Below, in pieces: positions 51,774 through 59,614 of a DNA stretch of 64,000 bases. Every line of letters begins with the position of its first letter. The stretch's first letter is position 1. Below the pieces are notes generated by a model that had not been told where the DNA came from, did no database searches, and worked only from the letters and a program-made list of their open reading frames with translations. Origin of the DNA: Burkholderia cepacia (lineage in GTDB: Bacteria; Pseudomonadota; Gammaproteobacteria; Burkholderiales; Burkholderiaceae). Position numbers and translations under genes: made by a program. The stretch covers positions 744,001 through 808,000 of the forward strand of contig NZ_CP013443.1 in assembly GCF_001718835.1 (NCBI RefSeq), given 5' to 3'.

Positions 51774-52312
51774 CGGCAGCGGTTCTTGTCGGCGCCTTCG
51801 CTGGCGGCGAGCGCCTTCTGCATCAGGCACTGGCAGGTCTGTACCTTCTCGACGCGCTGATCCGCGACGGCGGCGAGGAAGGCATCGGCACGGCCGCGCG
51901 CGGGAATGTCGAGTGCCGGCTCGATCTCCACGAGCGGCACGAGCGCGAACGCGCGGTCGGTGAGGCGCGGGTGCGGGACGATCAGGTCGGGTTCGTCGAT
52001 CGAGTCGGCGCCGAACAGCAGGATGTCGAGGTCGAGCGTGCGCGGTGCGTTGCGATACGGGCGCTCGCGGCCGAAGTGGTGTTCGATCTTCTGGCAGAGC
52101 GCGAGCAGCTCGCGCGCCGACAGCGTCGTGTCGAGCTTGACGACGCAGTTGTAGTAGTCGTCGCCGCCCGCTTCGAAGGGCGCCGTGCGATACAGGCTCG
52201 ACTTGCCGAGGATCGAGATGGTGCGCTGCTGCGCGAGGCACACCACCGCGTCCTTCAGGGTCTGGCGCGCATCGCCGAGATTCGCCCCCAGTCCGATATA
52301 TGCAACCGTCAT
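51770..52312 (-). CDS. folK: 6-hydroxymethyl-7,8-dihydropterin pyrophosphokinase
   Basis: HPPK transfers pyrophosphate to the pterin, in folate synthesis. The 180-residue protein has AYIGLGANLGDARQTL, SSLYRTAPFEAGG, and the family signature NAPRTLDLDILLFG with the metal-binding Asp pair, followed by DLIVPHPRLTDRAFAL. It lies between pcnB (35 nt upstream) and the kinase gene, a common betaproteobacterial order. It sits near panB and within a few kb of the PABA-forming pabB fusion. Confidence 0.96.
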   Translation of the reverse strand: MTVAYIGLGANLGDARQTLKDAVVCLAQQRTISILGKSSLYRTAPFEAGGDDYYNCVVKLDTTLSARELLALCQKIEHHFGRERPYRNAPRTLDLDILLFGADSIDEPDLIVPHPRLTDRAFALVPLVEIEPALDIPARGRADAFLAAVADQRVEKVQTCQCLMQKALAASEGADKNRCR

Positions 52313-52347
52313 GGCATCACTTCCTACGTCGTTCGCCGTCGTGCGCG

Positions 52348-53886
52348 TCAGTCGTCGGAACCGGCCGGGCCGTCCGACGCCTGCTCCGCGCCTTCGGTGC
52401 CCTTGCGGTTCTTCGCGCCGCCGCGGCGGCGCCGCTTGCGGGGCGATTTTTCCTTCGTGCCGCCCTGCGTGAGCAATGCCTCGCGAGCGGCCGCGTCGCC
52501 TTCGATGAAATCCGTCCACCACTGTCCGACTTCCGCATCGAGTTCGCCGGATTCGCAGCGTAACAGGAGGAAATCATACCCCGCTCTAAACCTTTGGTGT
52601 TCCAGCAGCCTCATCGCGCTGCGGCCCGAGCGTTTCTCGAGGCGCAGCTGCAGGCCCCAGATCTCGCGCATGTCGGCCGAGTAGCGCTTGTGGATCGCGA
52701 GTTTCTCGGTCTGCATGTCGAGCACGTCGTCCATCGCGCGATGGAGCGCCGGCACCGGGATTTCGCCTTCGGCCGTGTATTGCTCGAAGCGCTGGCGCAT
52801 GTCGTGCCACAGGAGCGTCGCGAACAGGAAGCCCGGGGAAACCGGCTTGCCGGCGCGCACGCGTGCATCGGTGTTGTTCAGCGCGAGCGTGATGAACTTC
52901 TCGCCCTGCGGCTGTTCGAGCACGACGTCGAGCAGCGGCAGCAGCCCGTGGTGCAGGCCCTCCTTGCGCAGCTGCTTCAGGCACGCGAGCGCGTGGCCCG
53001 ACAGCAGCAGCTTCAGCATTTCGTCGAACAGGCGCGCGGCCGGCACGTTGTTGATCAGGTCGGCGAGCGCGTTGATCGGCTCGCGCGTGTGCGGCTCGAT
53101 CTCGAAACCGAGCTTCGCCGCGAAGCGCACGACGCGCAGCATCCGCACCGGATCCTCGCGGAAGCGCGTGGCCGGATCGCCGATCATCCGCAACAGGCGG
53201 GCGCGCACGTCGGCCATCCCGTCGTGGTAGTCGAGCACCGTCTGCGTCGACGGGTCGTAGTACATCGCGTTGATCGTGAAGTCGCGGCGTGCGGCGTCTT
53301 CGTGCTGCTCGCCCCACACGTTGTCGCGCAGCACGCGGCCGCTCGCGTCGACCGCATGGGTGCGGCGATCGAGTTCGTCGCGCTTCAGGCGCTTCGGCGG
53401 CTCGGCAGCGGCCGCCTCCGCCTCGGGCGGCGCATCGACCAGTGCGCGGAACGTCGACACCTCGATCAGCTCCTGGCCGAACTGCACGTGGACGATCTGG
53501 AAGCGGCGGCCGATCAGGCGCGCGCGGCGGAACAGGCGCTGAACTTCGGTGGGCGTCGCATCGGTCGCCACGTCGAAGTCCTTCGGCGCGATGCCGAGCA
53601 GCAGGTCGCGTACCGCGCCGCCGACGATGAAGGCGCGGAAGCCCGCCTGCTGCAGCGTGTCGGTCACGCGCACGGCATTCTTCGAGATCAGTGCCGGGTT
53701 GATGCCGTGCACGCTGGCCGGCACGACGGTCGGCTCATGGTTGCTGCGCGGCTTTTTCGTGCCGCCGCGGGCGCCTTTCGGGGCACGCGGGCTAGCAGGG
53801 GCCGCTTGGTCGGCCGGGGCCGCTGCGGGAGAGGTTTGCTCGGTTTCGTCCTGGCCGAGCAGCTTGCGGATGAATTTTTTGATCAC
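52348..53886 (-). CDS. pcnB: Poly(A) polymerase I
   Basis: PcnB adds 3' A-tails to RNAs, marking them for decay. The 512-residue protein has the nucleotidyltransferase head FRAFIVGGAVRDLLLG and the catalytic DFDVATDATPTEVQ, then RRFTINAMYY-type sequence (RRDFTINAMYYDP) and an arginine-rich tail (SPRKRRRRGGAKN). The N-terminal ~55 residues are low-complexity Ala/Pro. The start is a GTG at 53886 followed by IKKFIRKLLG. It lies 5 nt after the HAD gene. Confidence 0.95.
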   Translation of the reverse strand: MIKKFIRKLLGQDETEQTSPAAAPADQAAPASPRAPKGARGGTKKPRSNHEPTVVPASVHGINPALISKNAVRVTDTLQQAGFRAFIVGGAVRDLLLGIAPKDFDVATDATPTEVQRLFRRARLIGRRFQIVHVQFGQELIEVSTFRALVDAPPEAEAAAAEPPKRLKRDELDRRTHAVDASGRVLRDNVWGEQHEDAARRDFTINAMYYDPSTQTVLDYHDGMADVRARLLRMIGDPATRFREDPVRMLRVVRFAAKLGFEIEPHTREPINALADLINNVPAARLFDEMLKLLLSGHALACLKQLRKEGLHHGLLPLLDVVLEQPQGEKFITLALNNTDARVRAGKPVSPGFLFATLLWHDMRQRFEQYTAEGEIPVPALHRAMDDVLDMQTEKLAIHKRYSADMREIWGLQLRLEKRSGRSAMRLLEHQRFRAGYDFLLLRCESGELDAEVGQWWTDFIEGDAAAREALLTQGGTKEKSPRKRRRRGGAKNRKGTEGAEQASDGPAGSDD

Positions 53887-53891
53887 GACGT

Positions 53892-54569
53892 TCAGAAGAG
53901 ATCGAGGATGCGCCAGCCGCGGTTGCTTGCATGCGCACGCAGCGTGTCGTCAGGGTTGGTCGCGATCGGGTCGGTGACTTTCTCGAGCAACGGGATGTCG
54001 TTGTGCGAGTCGCTGTAGAAGTAGGTGTGCGTGAAGTCGCTCCATTGCTTGCCGAGCGACGCGAGCCACGCTTCGGTCCGCACGATCTTGCCTTCGCGAT
54101 AGCTCGGCGTGCCGGTCGGCCGGCCCGTGTACGGCGAATCGGGATGCCCGTCGGTCGTCTCGACCTCGCAGGCGATCAGCGTGTCGACGCCGAACGCGGT
54201 GGCGATCGGGCGCGTGATGAATTCGTTGGTCGCCGTCACGACGCAGCACAGGTCGCCCGCATCGAGATGCTTGCGCACGAGTTCGAGCGCGGCGGGCGTC
54301 ATTGCGGGCCGGATCACCTCGTGCATGTACTGCTCGTGCCATTGCGCGAGCTGCGCGCGCGAATACTTCGCGAGCGGCGTGAGCATCGCCGTGAGGTACG
54401 CGTGGATGTCGAGCTTGCCGGCCTTGTAGTCGGCGAAGAACTGGTCGTTCTGACGCGAGAAGCTTTCCGCGTCGACGATGCCGAGCTTCACCATGAAGCG
54501 GCCCCATTCGTGGTCGCTATCGGTCGGGATCAGCGTGTGATCGAGGTCAAAGAGTGCCAGATTAGTCAT
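53892..54569 (-). CDS. HAD-IB family hydrolase (phosphoserine phosphatase-like)
   Basis: A 225-residue HAD phosphatase. Motif I is FDLDHTLIPTDSD (catalytic D8 and D10). Motif II is VTATN, motif III the lysine in EGKIVRTE, and motif IV YFYSDSHNDIPLLEKV. The family includes phosphoserine phosphatase-like and inositol- or lipid-phosphate phosphatases. The long helical cap is typical of class IB, but the substrate is not decidable. It lies between hda (11 nt upstream) and pcnB. Confidence 0.9.
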   Translation of the reverse strand: MTNLALFDLDHTLIPTDSDHEWGRFMVKLGIVDAESFSRQNDQFFADYKAGKLDIHAYLTAMLTPLAKYSRAQLAQWHEQYMHEVIRPAMTPAALELVRKHLDAGDLCCVVTATNEFITRPIATAFGVDTLIACEVETTDGHPDSPYTGRPTGTPSYREGKIVRTEAWLASLGKQWSDFTHTYFYSDSHNDIPLLEKVTDPIATNPDDTLRAHASNRGWRILDLF

Positions 54570-54580
54570 GGAAGCGCATT

Positions 54581-55327
54581 TTACTCGAAGCGGTTCGGGC
54601 CCGTGCCCGGTGGGGTGATGTCGTCGCCGGGACGCGCCAGCATGCGGCGCAGCAACGGCAGCGTGACGGCGCGTTTTTGCTCGAGCGAGAAGCGGTCGAG
54701 CGCGTCGAGCAGCGCCATCAGGCTCGGCATGTCGCGGCGGAAATGGGTCAGCAGGTAGGCGGCGATGTCGTCGGTAAGCGCGATCCCGCGCTCCTTCGCC
54801 GCGAGCTTGAGCACGGCGATCTTGCCGGCATCGGACGGCGGCGACAGGTGGAACACGAGCCCCCAGCCGAGGCGCGTGCGGAGATCCTCGCGCACGTCGA
54901 GCGCGAGCGGCGCCGCCGGGCCCGCCGCGACGAACGCGCTCGACGGGTGCGCGCGCACTTCGTTGAACAGGTTGAACAGCGCGACCTGCTGCGTGTCGCT
55001 CATCCGGTCGCAGTCGTCGATCGCGTAGATGCCGATGCGCGGGTCGAACGTGAACGCGCCGAGCGGGCTTTGCGGCGTGAGATAACGCGCATAGCCGTAC
55101 GAGGCGTCGCTCACGAGCGCCTGCAGCAGATGGGTGCGGCCGCATCCGGGCTCGCCCCAGATATAGAACGACCGGTCCGGCACGGGGCCCGCCGCGAGCG
55201 CGAGGTCGAGCTTCTGCAGGCGCGAGATGAGCTCGTCGTTCTCCTCGTTCATGATGAAGTTGTCGAACGTGGCGGGCGGCGGCGTGCCGAGATCGAGCGT
55301 CAGTTGACGGGACACAACAACAGTCAC
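54581..55327 (-). CDS. hda: DnaA regulatory inactivator Hda
   Basis: Hda couples DnaA-ATP hydrolysis to the loaded sliding clamp, preventing over-initiation of replication. The 248-residue AAA+ protein begins with QLTLDLG, a clamp-binding motif, then NFIMNEENDELI, the Walker A GEPGCGRTHLLQAL, and IYAIDDCDRM. The start is taken as GTG 55327, giving VTVVVSRQLTLDLG; a GTG three codons later is also possible. The Shine-Dalgarno is weak. It is the first gene of the hda-to-panB run. Confidence 0.92.
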   Translation of the reverse strand: MTVVVSRQLTLDLGTPPPATFDNFIMNEENDELISRLQKLDLALAAGPVPDRSFYIWGEPGCGRTHLLQALVSDASYGYARYLTPQSPLGAFTFDPRIGIYAIDDCDRMSDTQQVALFNLFNEVRAHPSSAFVAAGPAAPLALDVREDLRTRLGWGLVFHLSPPSDAGKIAVLKLAAKERGIALTDDIAAYLLTHFRRDMPSLMALLDALDRFSLEQKRAVTLPLLRRMLARPGDDITPPGTGPNRFE

Positions 55328-55530
55328 AATGCGGGTCGGTTGAAAATACGCGTGCCGTACGCCGGGCACGCGCCGGGAACTGCGCCTTCGCGGGCTTCAC
55401 GCGCGTCCGCACGCACGGCGCCGCGCCGGTTTCGGCGCGGTTCACTCGGCGATGAAAACGGGGACGTGTTGACCAAGATGCAATCCCTGACGATTCGGTG
55501 CTGGGAATTCCGGCCAACGGGCCGGCTTCG

Positions 55531-55549
55531 GGTAAAATCGCATTTTACC
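55531..55549 (+). promoter_or_regulatory. purM -10 box inside a perfect palindrome
   Basis: GGTAAAAT-cgc-ATTTTACC is a perfect 8-bp inverted repeat whose left arm contains the -10 TAAAAT (55533-55538), 31 nt before the purM ATG. No good -35 is seen. It could be an operator, for example of a purine regulator (inference). Confidence 0.5.
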
Positions 55550-55568
55550 GACCTTCTCGCATTCCCCC

Positions 55569-56624
55569 ATGAATCCTCCGAAATCCGCTCCTGACGCCCA
55601 GGGTCTGTCCTATCGCGACGCAGGCGTCGACATCGACGCGGGCGACGCGCTCATCGACAAGATCAAGCCTTTTGCGAAGAAAACCCTGCGCGACGGCGTG
55701 CTCGGCGGCATCGGCGGGTTCGGCGCGCTGTTCGAAGTACCGAAGAAGTACAAGGAGCCCGTGCTCGTGTCGGGCACCGACGGCGTGGGCACCAAGCTCA
55801 AGCTGGCGTTTCATCTGAACAAACACGACACCGTCGGCCAGGATCTCGTCGCGATGAGCGTGAACGACATCCTCGTGCAGGGCGCCGAGCCGCTGTTCTT
55901 CCTCGACTACTTCGCGTGCGGCAAGCTCGACGTCGATACCGCGGCCACGGTCGTCAAGGGCATCGCGCAGGGTTGCGAACTGTCCGGCTGCGCGCTGATC
56001 GGCGGTGAAACGGCCGAAATGCCGGGCATGTACCCGGACGGCGAATACGACCTGGCCGGCTTCGCGGTCGGCGCGGTCGAGAAGAGCAAGATCATCGACG
56101 GCAGCACGATCGCTGAGGGCGACGTGGTGCTGGGCCTCGCTTCGAGCGGCATCCACTCGAACGGCTTCTCGCTCGTGCGCAAGATCATCGAGCGCGCGAA
56201 CCCCGACCTGTCGGCCGATTTCCACGGCCGCTCGCTCGCCGACGCGCTGATGGCCCCCACGCGCATCTACGTGAAGCCGCTGCTCGCGCTGATGCAGAAG
56301 CTGTCGGTGAAGGGCATGGCGCACATCACGGGTGGCGGCCTCGTCGAGAACATCCCGCGCGTGCTGCGCGAAGGCCTCACCGCGGAGCTCGACCAGAACG
56401 CGTGGCCGCTGCCGCCGCTGTTCAAGTGGCTGCAGGAGCACGGCGGCGTCGCCGACGCGGAAATGCACCGCGTGTTCAACTGCGGGATCGGCATGGCCGT
56501 GATCGTCTCGGCGGCCGATGCCGACGCAGCGATCGCCGACCTGACCGCCGCCGGCGAACAGGTGTGGAAGATCGGCACCGTGCGTGCGACCCGCGAAGGC
56601 GAGGCGCAGACGGTCGTGGTCTGA
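55569..56624 (+). CDS. purM: Phosphoribosylformylglycinamidine cyclo-ligase (AIR synthetase)
   Basis: PurM closes the imidazole ring in de novo purine synthesis, using ATP. The 351-residue protein has GLSYRDAGVDIDAGDALI, LVSGTDGVGTKLK (ATP-binding), MSVNDILVQGAEPLFFLDY, and GCALIGGETAEMPGMYP, all typical. A strong terminator follows. Divergent from hda. Confidence 0.98.
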   Translation: MNPPKSAPDAQGLSYRDAGVDIDAGDALIDKIKPFAKKTLRDGVLGGIGGFGALFEVPKKYKEPVLVSGTDGVGTKLKLAFHLNKHDTVGQDLVAMSVNDILVQGAEPLFFLDYFACGKLDVDTAATVVKGIAQGCELSGCALIGGETAEMPGMYPDGEYDLAGFAVGAVEKSKIIDGSTIAEGDVVLGLASSGIHSNGFSLVRKIIERANPDLSADFHGRSLADALMAPTRIYVKPLLALMQKLSVKGMAHITGGGLVENIPRVLREGLTAELDQNAWPLPPLFKWLQEHGGVADAEMHRVFNCGIGMAVIVSAADADAAIADLTAAGEQVWKIGTVRATREGEAQTVVV

Positions 56625-56652
56625 CGCGCCGCCCGACGCGCAAAGTCACAGG

Positions 56653-56687
56653 AAGCCGCCCGGAGTCGATCCGGGCGGCTTTTTTTT
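56653..56687 (+). terminator. purM terminator
   Basis: An 11-bp stem AAGCCGCCCGG / CCGGGCGGCTT, 7-nt loop, followed by a run of Ts, 29 nt after the purM stop. Confidence 0.92.
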
Positions 56688-56719
56688 CGCCGCGCGTCGC
56701 GCGGGCGGCCGGATTCCGC

Positions 56720-57910
56720 TTATGCGGCCGGACTTTCTCGCGCCGGCCGCGCGTGGGCCAGCAGCGGCGGCACCAGCAGGTAGAGCAATGCGGCCGAGGC
56801 CCAGACGAGCCCCGGCCACGTCGCGCGAGTCGCCGCATAGGTCGCGGTGACGACCAGCGGCCCCGCGACGCCGATCAGGCTCGCCACGCTCGCGAGCGCG
56901 CCTTGCAGTTCACCCTGGCGCGCATCGTCGACCTGCCGCGCGAGCATCGCCTGCAGCGCCGGCAGCGTCATGCCGCCCGCCGCGAACAGCGGCAGCAGCG
57001 CGAACGGCACCCACGCGGCGGTCGCGAACGCAATCGCCACGAGCCCGAGCGCGTCGCCTGCGAGGCCCAGTGCGAGCGCGCGACGCTCGCCGAGCCGCGC
57101 GATCAGCGGCCCGATCGCGAAAGCCTGCGCGAGTGCGTGACAGGCACCGTAGCCCGCCAGCGACAGCCCCGCGATCGGTGTCGACCACCCGAAATGTTCC
57201 TGGCCGTACAGGATCCACAGCGTGGCGGGCGCCTGCGACACCAGCGCCACGATCACGTAAATGCCGATCAGCGGCACGAGCGCCGGGCCGCCGCGCAGCC
57301 GCCGCAGGCTCGCGAACGCGTTGAGGTTCACCGTGGCGGCGCCGGCGCGCGCGGCCGCCGGCCGCGATTCCGGCAGCGCGCGCCAGACGAGCACGAGATT
57401 GAGCGCGTTGAGCACGGCGGCCGCGACGAACGGCGCGCGCACCTGCAGCGCGCCGAGCAGGCCGCCGATCAACGGGCCCGCGATGAAGCCGATGCCCATC
57501 GCGGCGCCCAATTGACCGAAACGGCGCGCGCGGTCGGGTTCGGCCGTGACGTCGGTCACGTACGCCGTCGCGACCGCGACGTTCGCGCCGGTGATGCCCG
57601 CGATCAGCCGCCCGACGTAAAGCCAGGCGAGCGTCGGCGCGAGCGCCATCAGCAGGTAGTCGAGCGCGGCGCCCGCGAGCGACACGAGCAGGACCGGCCG
57701 GCGGCCGAAGCGGTCGCTCAGCGCGCCGAGCAGCGGCGCGCACAGGAACTGCGCGAACGCGTACAGCGCGAGCAGGATGCCGTAGTGCGTGTCGGCGCCG
57801 CCCGCGCCGGAGAGCGAGCGCAGGAGCCCGGGGAGGATCGGCATCACGATCCCGACGCCGATCGCGTCGAACAGGACCGTGGCCAGAATGGCAATCAGGG
57901 ACGGATTCAA
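56720..57910 (-). CDS. MFS drug efflux transporter, Tet(A)-like
   Basis: A 396-residue, 12-helix inner-membrane antiporter close to the Tet(A)/Tet(C) tetracycline/H+ family. It has the N-terminal LFDAIGVGIVMPILPGLLRSL, the loop motif GALSDRFGRRPVLL between TM2 and TM3, and GRLIAGITGANVAVATAYVTD in TM4-5. The start is TTG at 57910, which gives the family-like N-terminus. It is divergent from a TetR-type repressor, with two tet-type operators between them. Tetracycline is the likely, but untested, substrate. Confidence 0.85.
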   Translation of the reverse strand: MNPSLIAILATVLFDAIGVGIVMPILPGLLRSLSGAGGADTHYGILLALYAFAQFLCAPLLGALSDRFGRRPVLLVSLAGAALDYLLMALAPTLAWLYVGRLIAGITGANVAVATAYVTDVTAEPDRARRFGQLGAAMGIGFIAGPLIGGLLGALQVRAPFVAAAVLNALNLVLVWRALPESRPAAARAGAATVNLNAFASLRRLRGGPALVPLIGIYVIVALVSQAPATLWILYGQEHFGWSTPIAGLSLAGYGACHALAQAFAIGPLIARLGERRALALGLAGDALGLVAIAFATAAWVPFALLPLFAAGGMTLPALQAMLARQVDDARQGELQGALASVASLIGVAGPLVVTATYAATRATWPGLVWASAALLYLLVPPLLAHARPARESPAA

Positions 57911-57918
57911 GAGTGTGT

Positions 57919-57935
57919 CTCTATCGGTGATAGAG
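57919..57935. promoter_or_regulatory. tet-type operator O1
   Basis: CTCTATCGGTGATAGAG is a 17-bp palindrome (one central base) matching the tetO pattern CTATCAnTGATAG with small changes. It lies 9 bp upstream of the tetA-like start. Confidence 0.85.
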
Positions 57936-57958
57936 TGGTGATTATTCCACAGCTTTCC

Positions 57959-57971
57959 CTATCGGTGATAG
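57959..57971. promoter_or_regulatory. tet-type operator O2
   Basis: CTATCGGTGATAG repeats the core of O1 exactly, 38 bp away centre to centre. Its flank runs into the tetR start codon at 57974. Confidence 0.85.
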
Positions 57972-57973
57972 AG

Positions 57974-58606
57974 ATGAAGGACACAGGGGCGCGATTGACG
58001 CGCGACACGGTACTGCGCGCGGCGCTCGACCTGCTCGATGAAGTCGGCATCGACGGGCTGTCGACGCGGCGGCTCGCCGAGCGGCTCGGCGTGCAGTCGC
58101 CGACGCTTTACTGGCATTTCCGGAACAAGGCCGAACTGCTCGACGCGATGGCCGAGGCGATCATGCTCGAGCGGCACGATGCGTCGCTGCCGCGGCCGGG
58201 CGAGGCGTGGGATGCGTGGCTTCTCGACAACGCGCGCAGTTTCCGCCACGCGCTGCTGGCCTATCGCGACGGCGCGCGCCTGCATGCCGGTACGCGGCCG
58301 CGCGGCGCGCATTTCGACGGGATTGAATGCAAGCTGGCGCTGCTGTGCGACGCGGGTTTCACGCCGGAGCAGGCGATCGACCTGATGTTCGCGATCGGCC
58401 GCTTCGTGGTTGGATGGGTGCTGGAGGAACAGGCGGAGCCGGCGCGCGCGCCCGATGCGGATGCGCCGGACCCGGCCACGCATCCGCGCGTCGCGCAAGG
58501 GTGGGCCGCGCTGCACGCACGCAGCCCGGACGAAGCGTTCGAGCGCGGCGTCGCGCTGATCGTCGACGGCGCGCGTGCGCAACTCGCCGCGCGACGAGCC
58601 GGGTGA
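57974..58606 (+). CDS. TetR-type tetracycline repressor
   Basis: A 210-residue repressor. The N-terminal helix-turn-helix (LSTRRLAERLGVQSPTLYWHFRNK) is very close to classical TetR. The drug-binding residues of Tn10 TetR have counterparts here: H68 (H64), N86 (N82), F90 (F86), H104 (H100) and T107-R108-P109 (T103-R104-P105); Q116 corresponds to K120, a change. It should respond to tetracyclines or a related ligand and control itself and the divergent efflux gene. The start codon touches O2, so the repressor would also block its own translation start region. Confidence 0.9.
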   Translation: MKDTGARLTRDTVLRAALDLLDEVGIDGLSTRRLAERLGVQSPTLYWHFRNKAELLDAMAEAIMLERHDASLPRPGEAWDAWLLDNARSFRHALLAYRDGARLHAGTRPRGAHFDGIECKLALLCDAGFTPEQAIDLMFAIGRFVVGWVLEEQAEPARAPDADAPDPATHPRVAQGWAALHARSPDEAFERGVALIVDGARAQLAARRAG

Positions 58607-58639
58607 CGACGCGCGCGGCCGCGCGCCGCTGCGGTGGCG

Positions 58640-59614
58640 TCAGTCCGGCGCGCGGCCGTCGAGCACGCGTTCGAGCGCGTCGAGCGCGCGGGCCGTGGCG
58701 TCCGGCGCGATGCAGTCGACGACGATCCGCTCCGGCATCGCACGCAGCCAGGTGATCTGGCGCTTGCAGAGCTGGCGCGTCGCGAAGATGCCCTTGTCGC
58801 GCATCGTCCGGTAGTCGGTGTCGCCGTCGAGGAATTCCCATGCCTGCCGGTAGCCGACGCAGCGCATCGACGGCAGGTCGGGATGGAGATCCTCGCGACG
58901 GCGCAGCCGCTCGACTTCGTCGATGAAGCCCGCGTCGAGCATCGCATCGAAGCGCTGTGCGATCCGTGCGTGCAGTACCGCGCGATCGGACGGCTCGAGC
59001 GCGACCGGCACGAAGCGGTAAGCGGCGGCCGCATCGTCGCTGCGCCGCGGGGCGGCGAGCAGCACCGACATCGGCTGCCCGCTCAGCATGAACACTTCGA
59101 GCGCCCGCTGGATCCGTTGCGAATCGTTCGGCGCGAGCCGCGCGGCCGTGTCGGGGTCGACCTGCGCGAGCCGCGCGTGCAGCGCGGGCCAGCCATCGCG
59201 CGCGGCATCCGCGTCGAGTTCCGCGCGCACGGCCGGGTCCGCGGACGGCAGGTCGTTGAGCCCCTGCGTCAGTGCCTTGTAGTAAAGCATCGTGCCGCCC
59301 GCGAGCAGCGGCGTGCGGCCGCGCGCGGCGATCTCGCCGATCAGGCGCAGCGTGTCGGCGCGGAAACTCGCGGCCGAATACGCGTCGGCCGGATCGATGA
59401 TGTCGATCAGATGGTGCGGCACGCTCGCGCGCTCTTCGCGCGAAGGCTTCGCGGTGCCGATATCCATGTCGCGGTAGACGAGCGCCGAATCGACGCTGAC
59501 GATCTCGATCGGGCGGCGCGCGGCGAGCGCCAGCGCCGCGGCCGTCTTGCCCGATGCGGTGGGGCCGAGCAGGCAGGCGATCGTCGTTTGAGCGGGAGAC
59601 TGCGACACGCTCAT
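58640..59614 (-). CDS. miaA: tRNA dimethylallyltransferase MiaA
   Basis: MiaA prenylates A37 of tRNAs reading UNN codons. The 324-residue protein has Walker A LLGPTASGKTAAAL (residues 15-28), DSALVYRDMDIGTAKPS, HHLIDIIDPADAYSA, GGTMLYYKALTQG and CVGYRQAWEFL. The ATG at 59614 overlaps the mutL stop by 4 nt, a coupling also found in E. coli, where the order mutL-miaA is kept. Confidence 0.97.
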   Translation of the reverse strand: MSVSQSPAQTTIACLLGPTASGKTAAALALAARRPIEIVSVDSALVYRDMDIGTAKPSREERASVPHHLIDIIDPADAYSAASFRADTLRLIGEIAARGRTPLLAGGTMLYYKALTQGLNDLPSADPAVRAELDADAARDGWPALHARLAQVDPDTAARLAPNDSQRIQRALEVFMLSGQPMSVLLAAPRRSDDAAAAYRFVPVALEPSDRAVLHARIAQRFDAMLDAGFIDEVERLRRREDLHPDLPSMRCVGYRQAWEFLDGDTDYRTMRDKGIFATRQLCKRQITWLRAMPERIVVDCIAPDATARALDALERVLDGRAPD

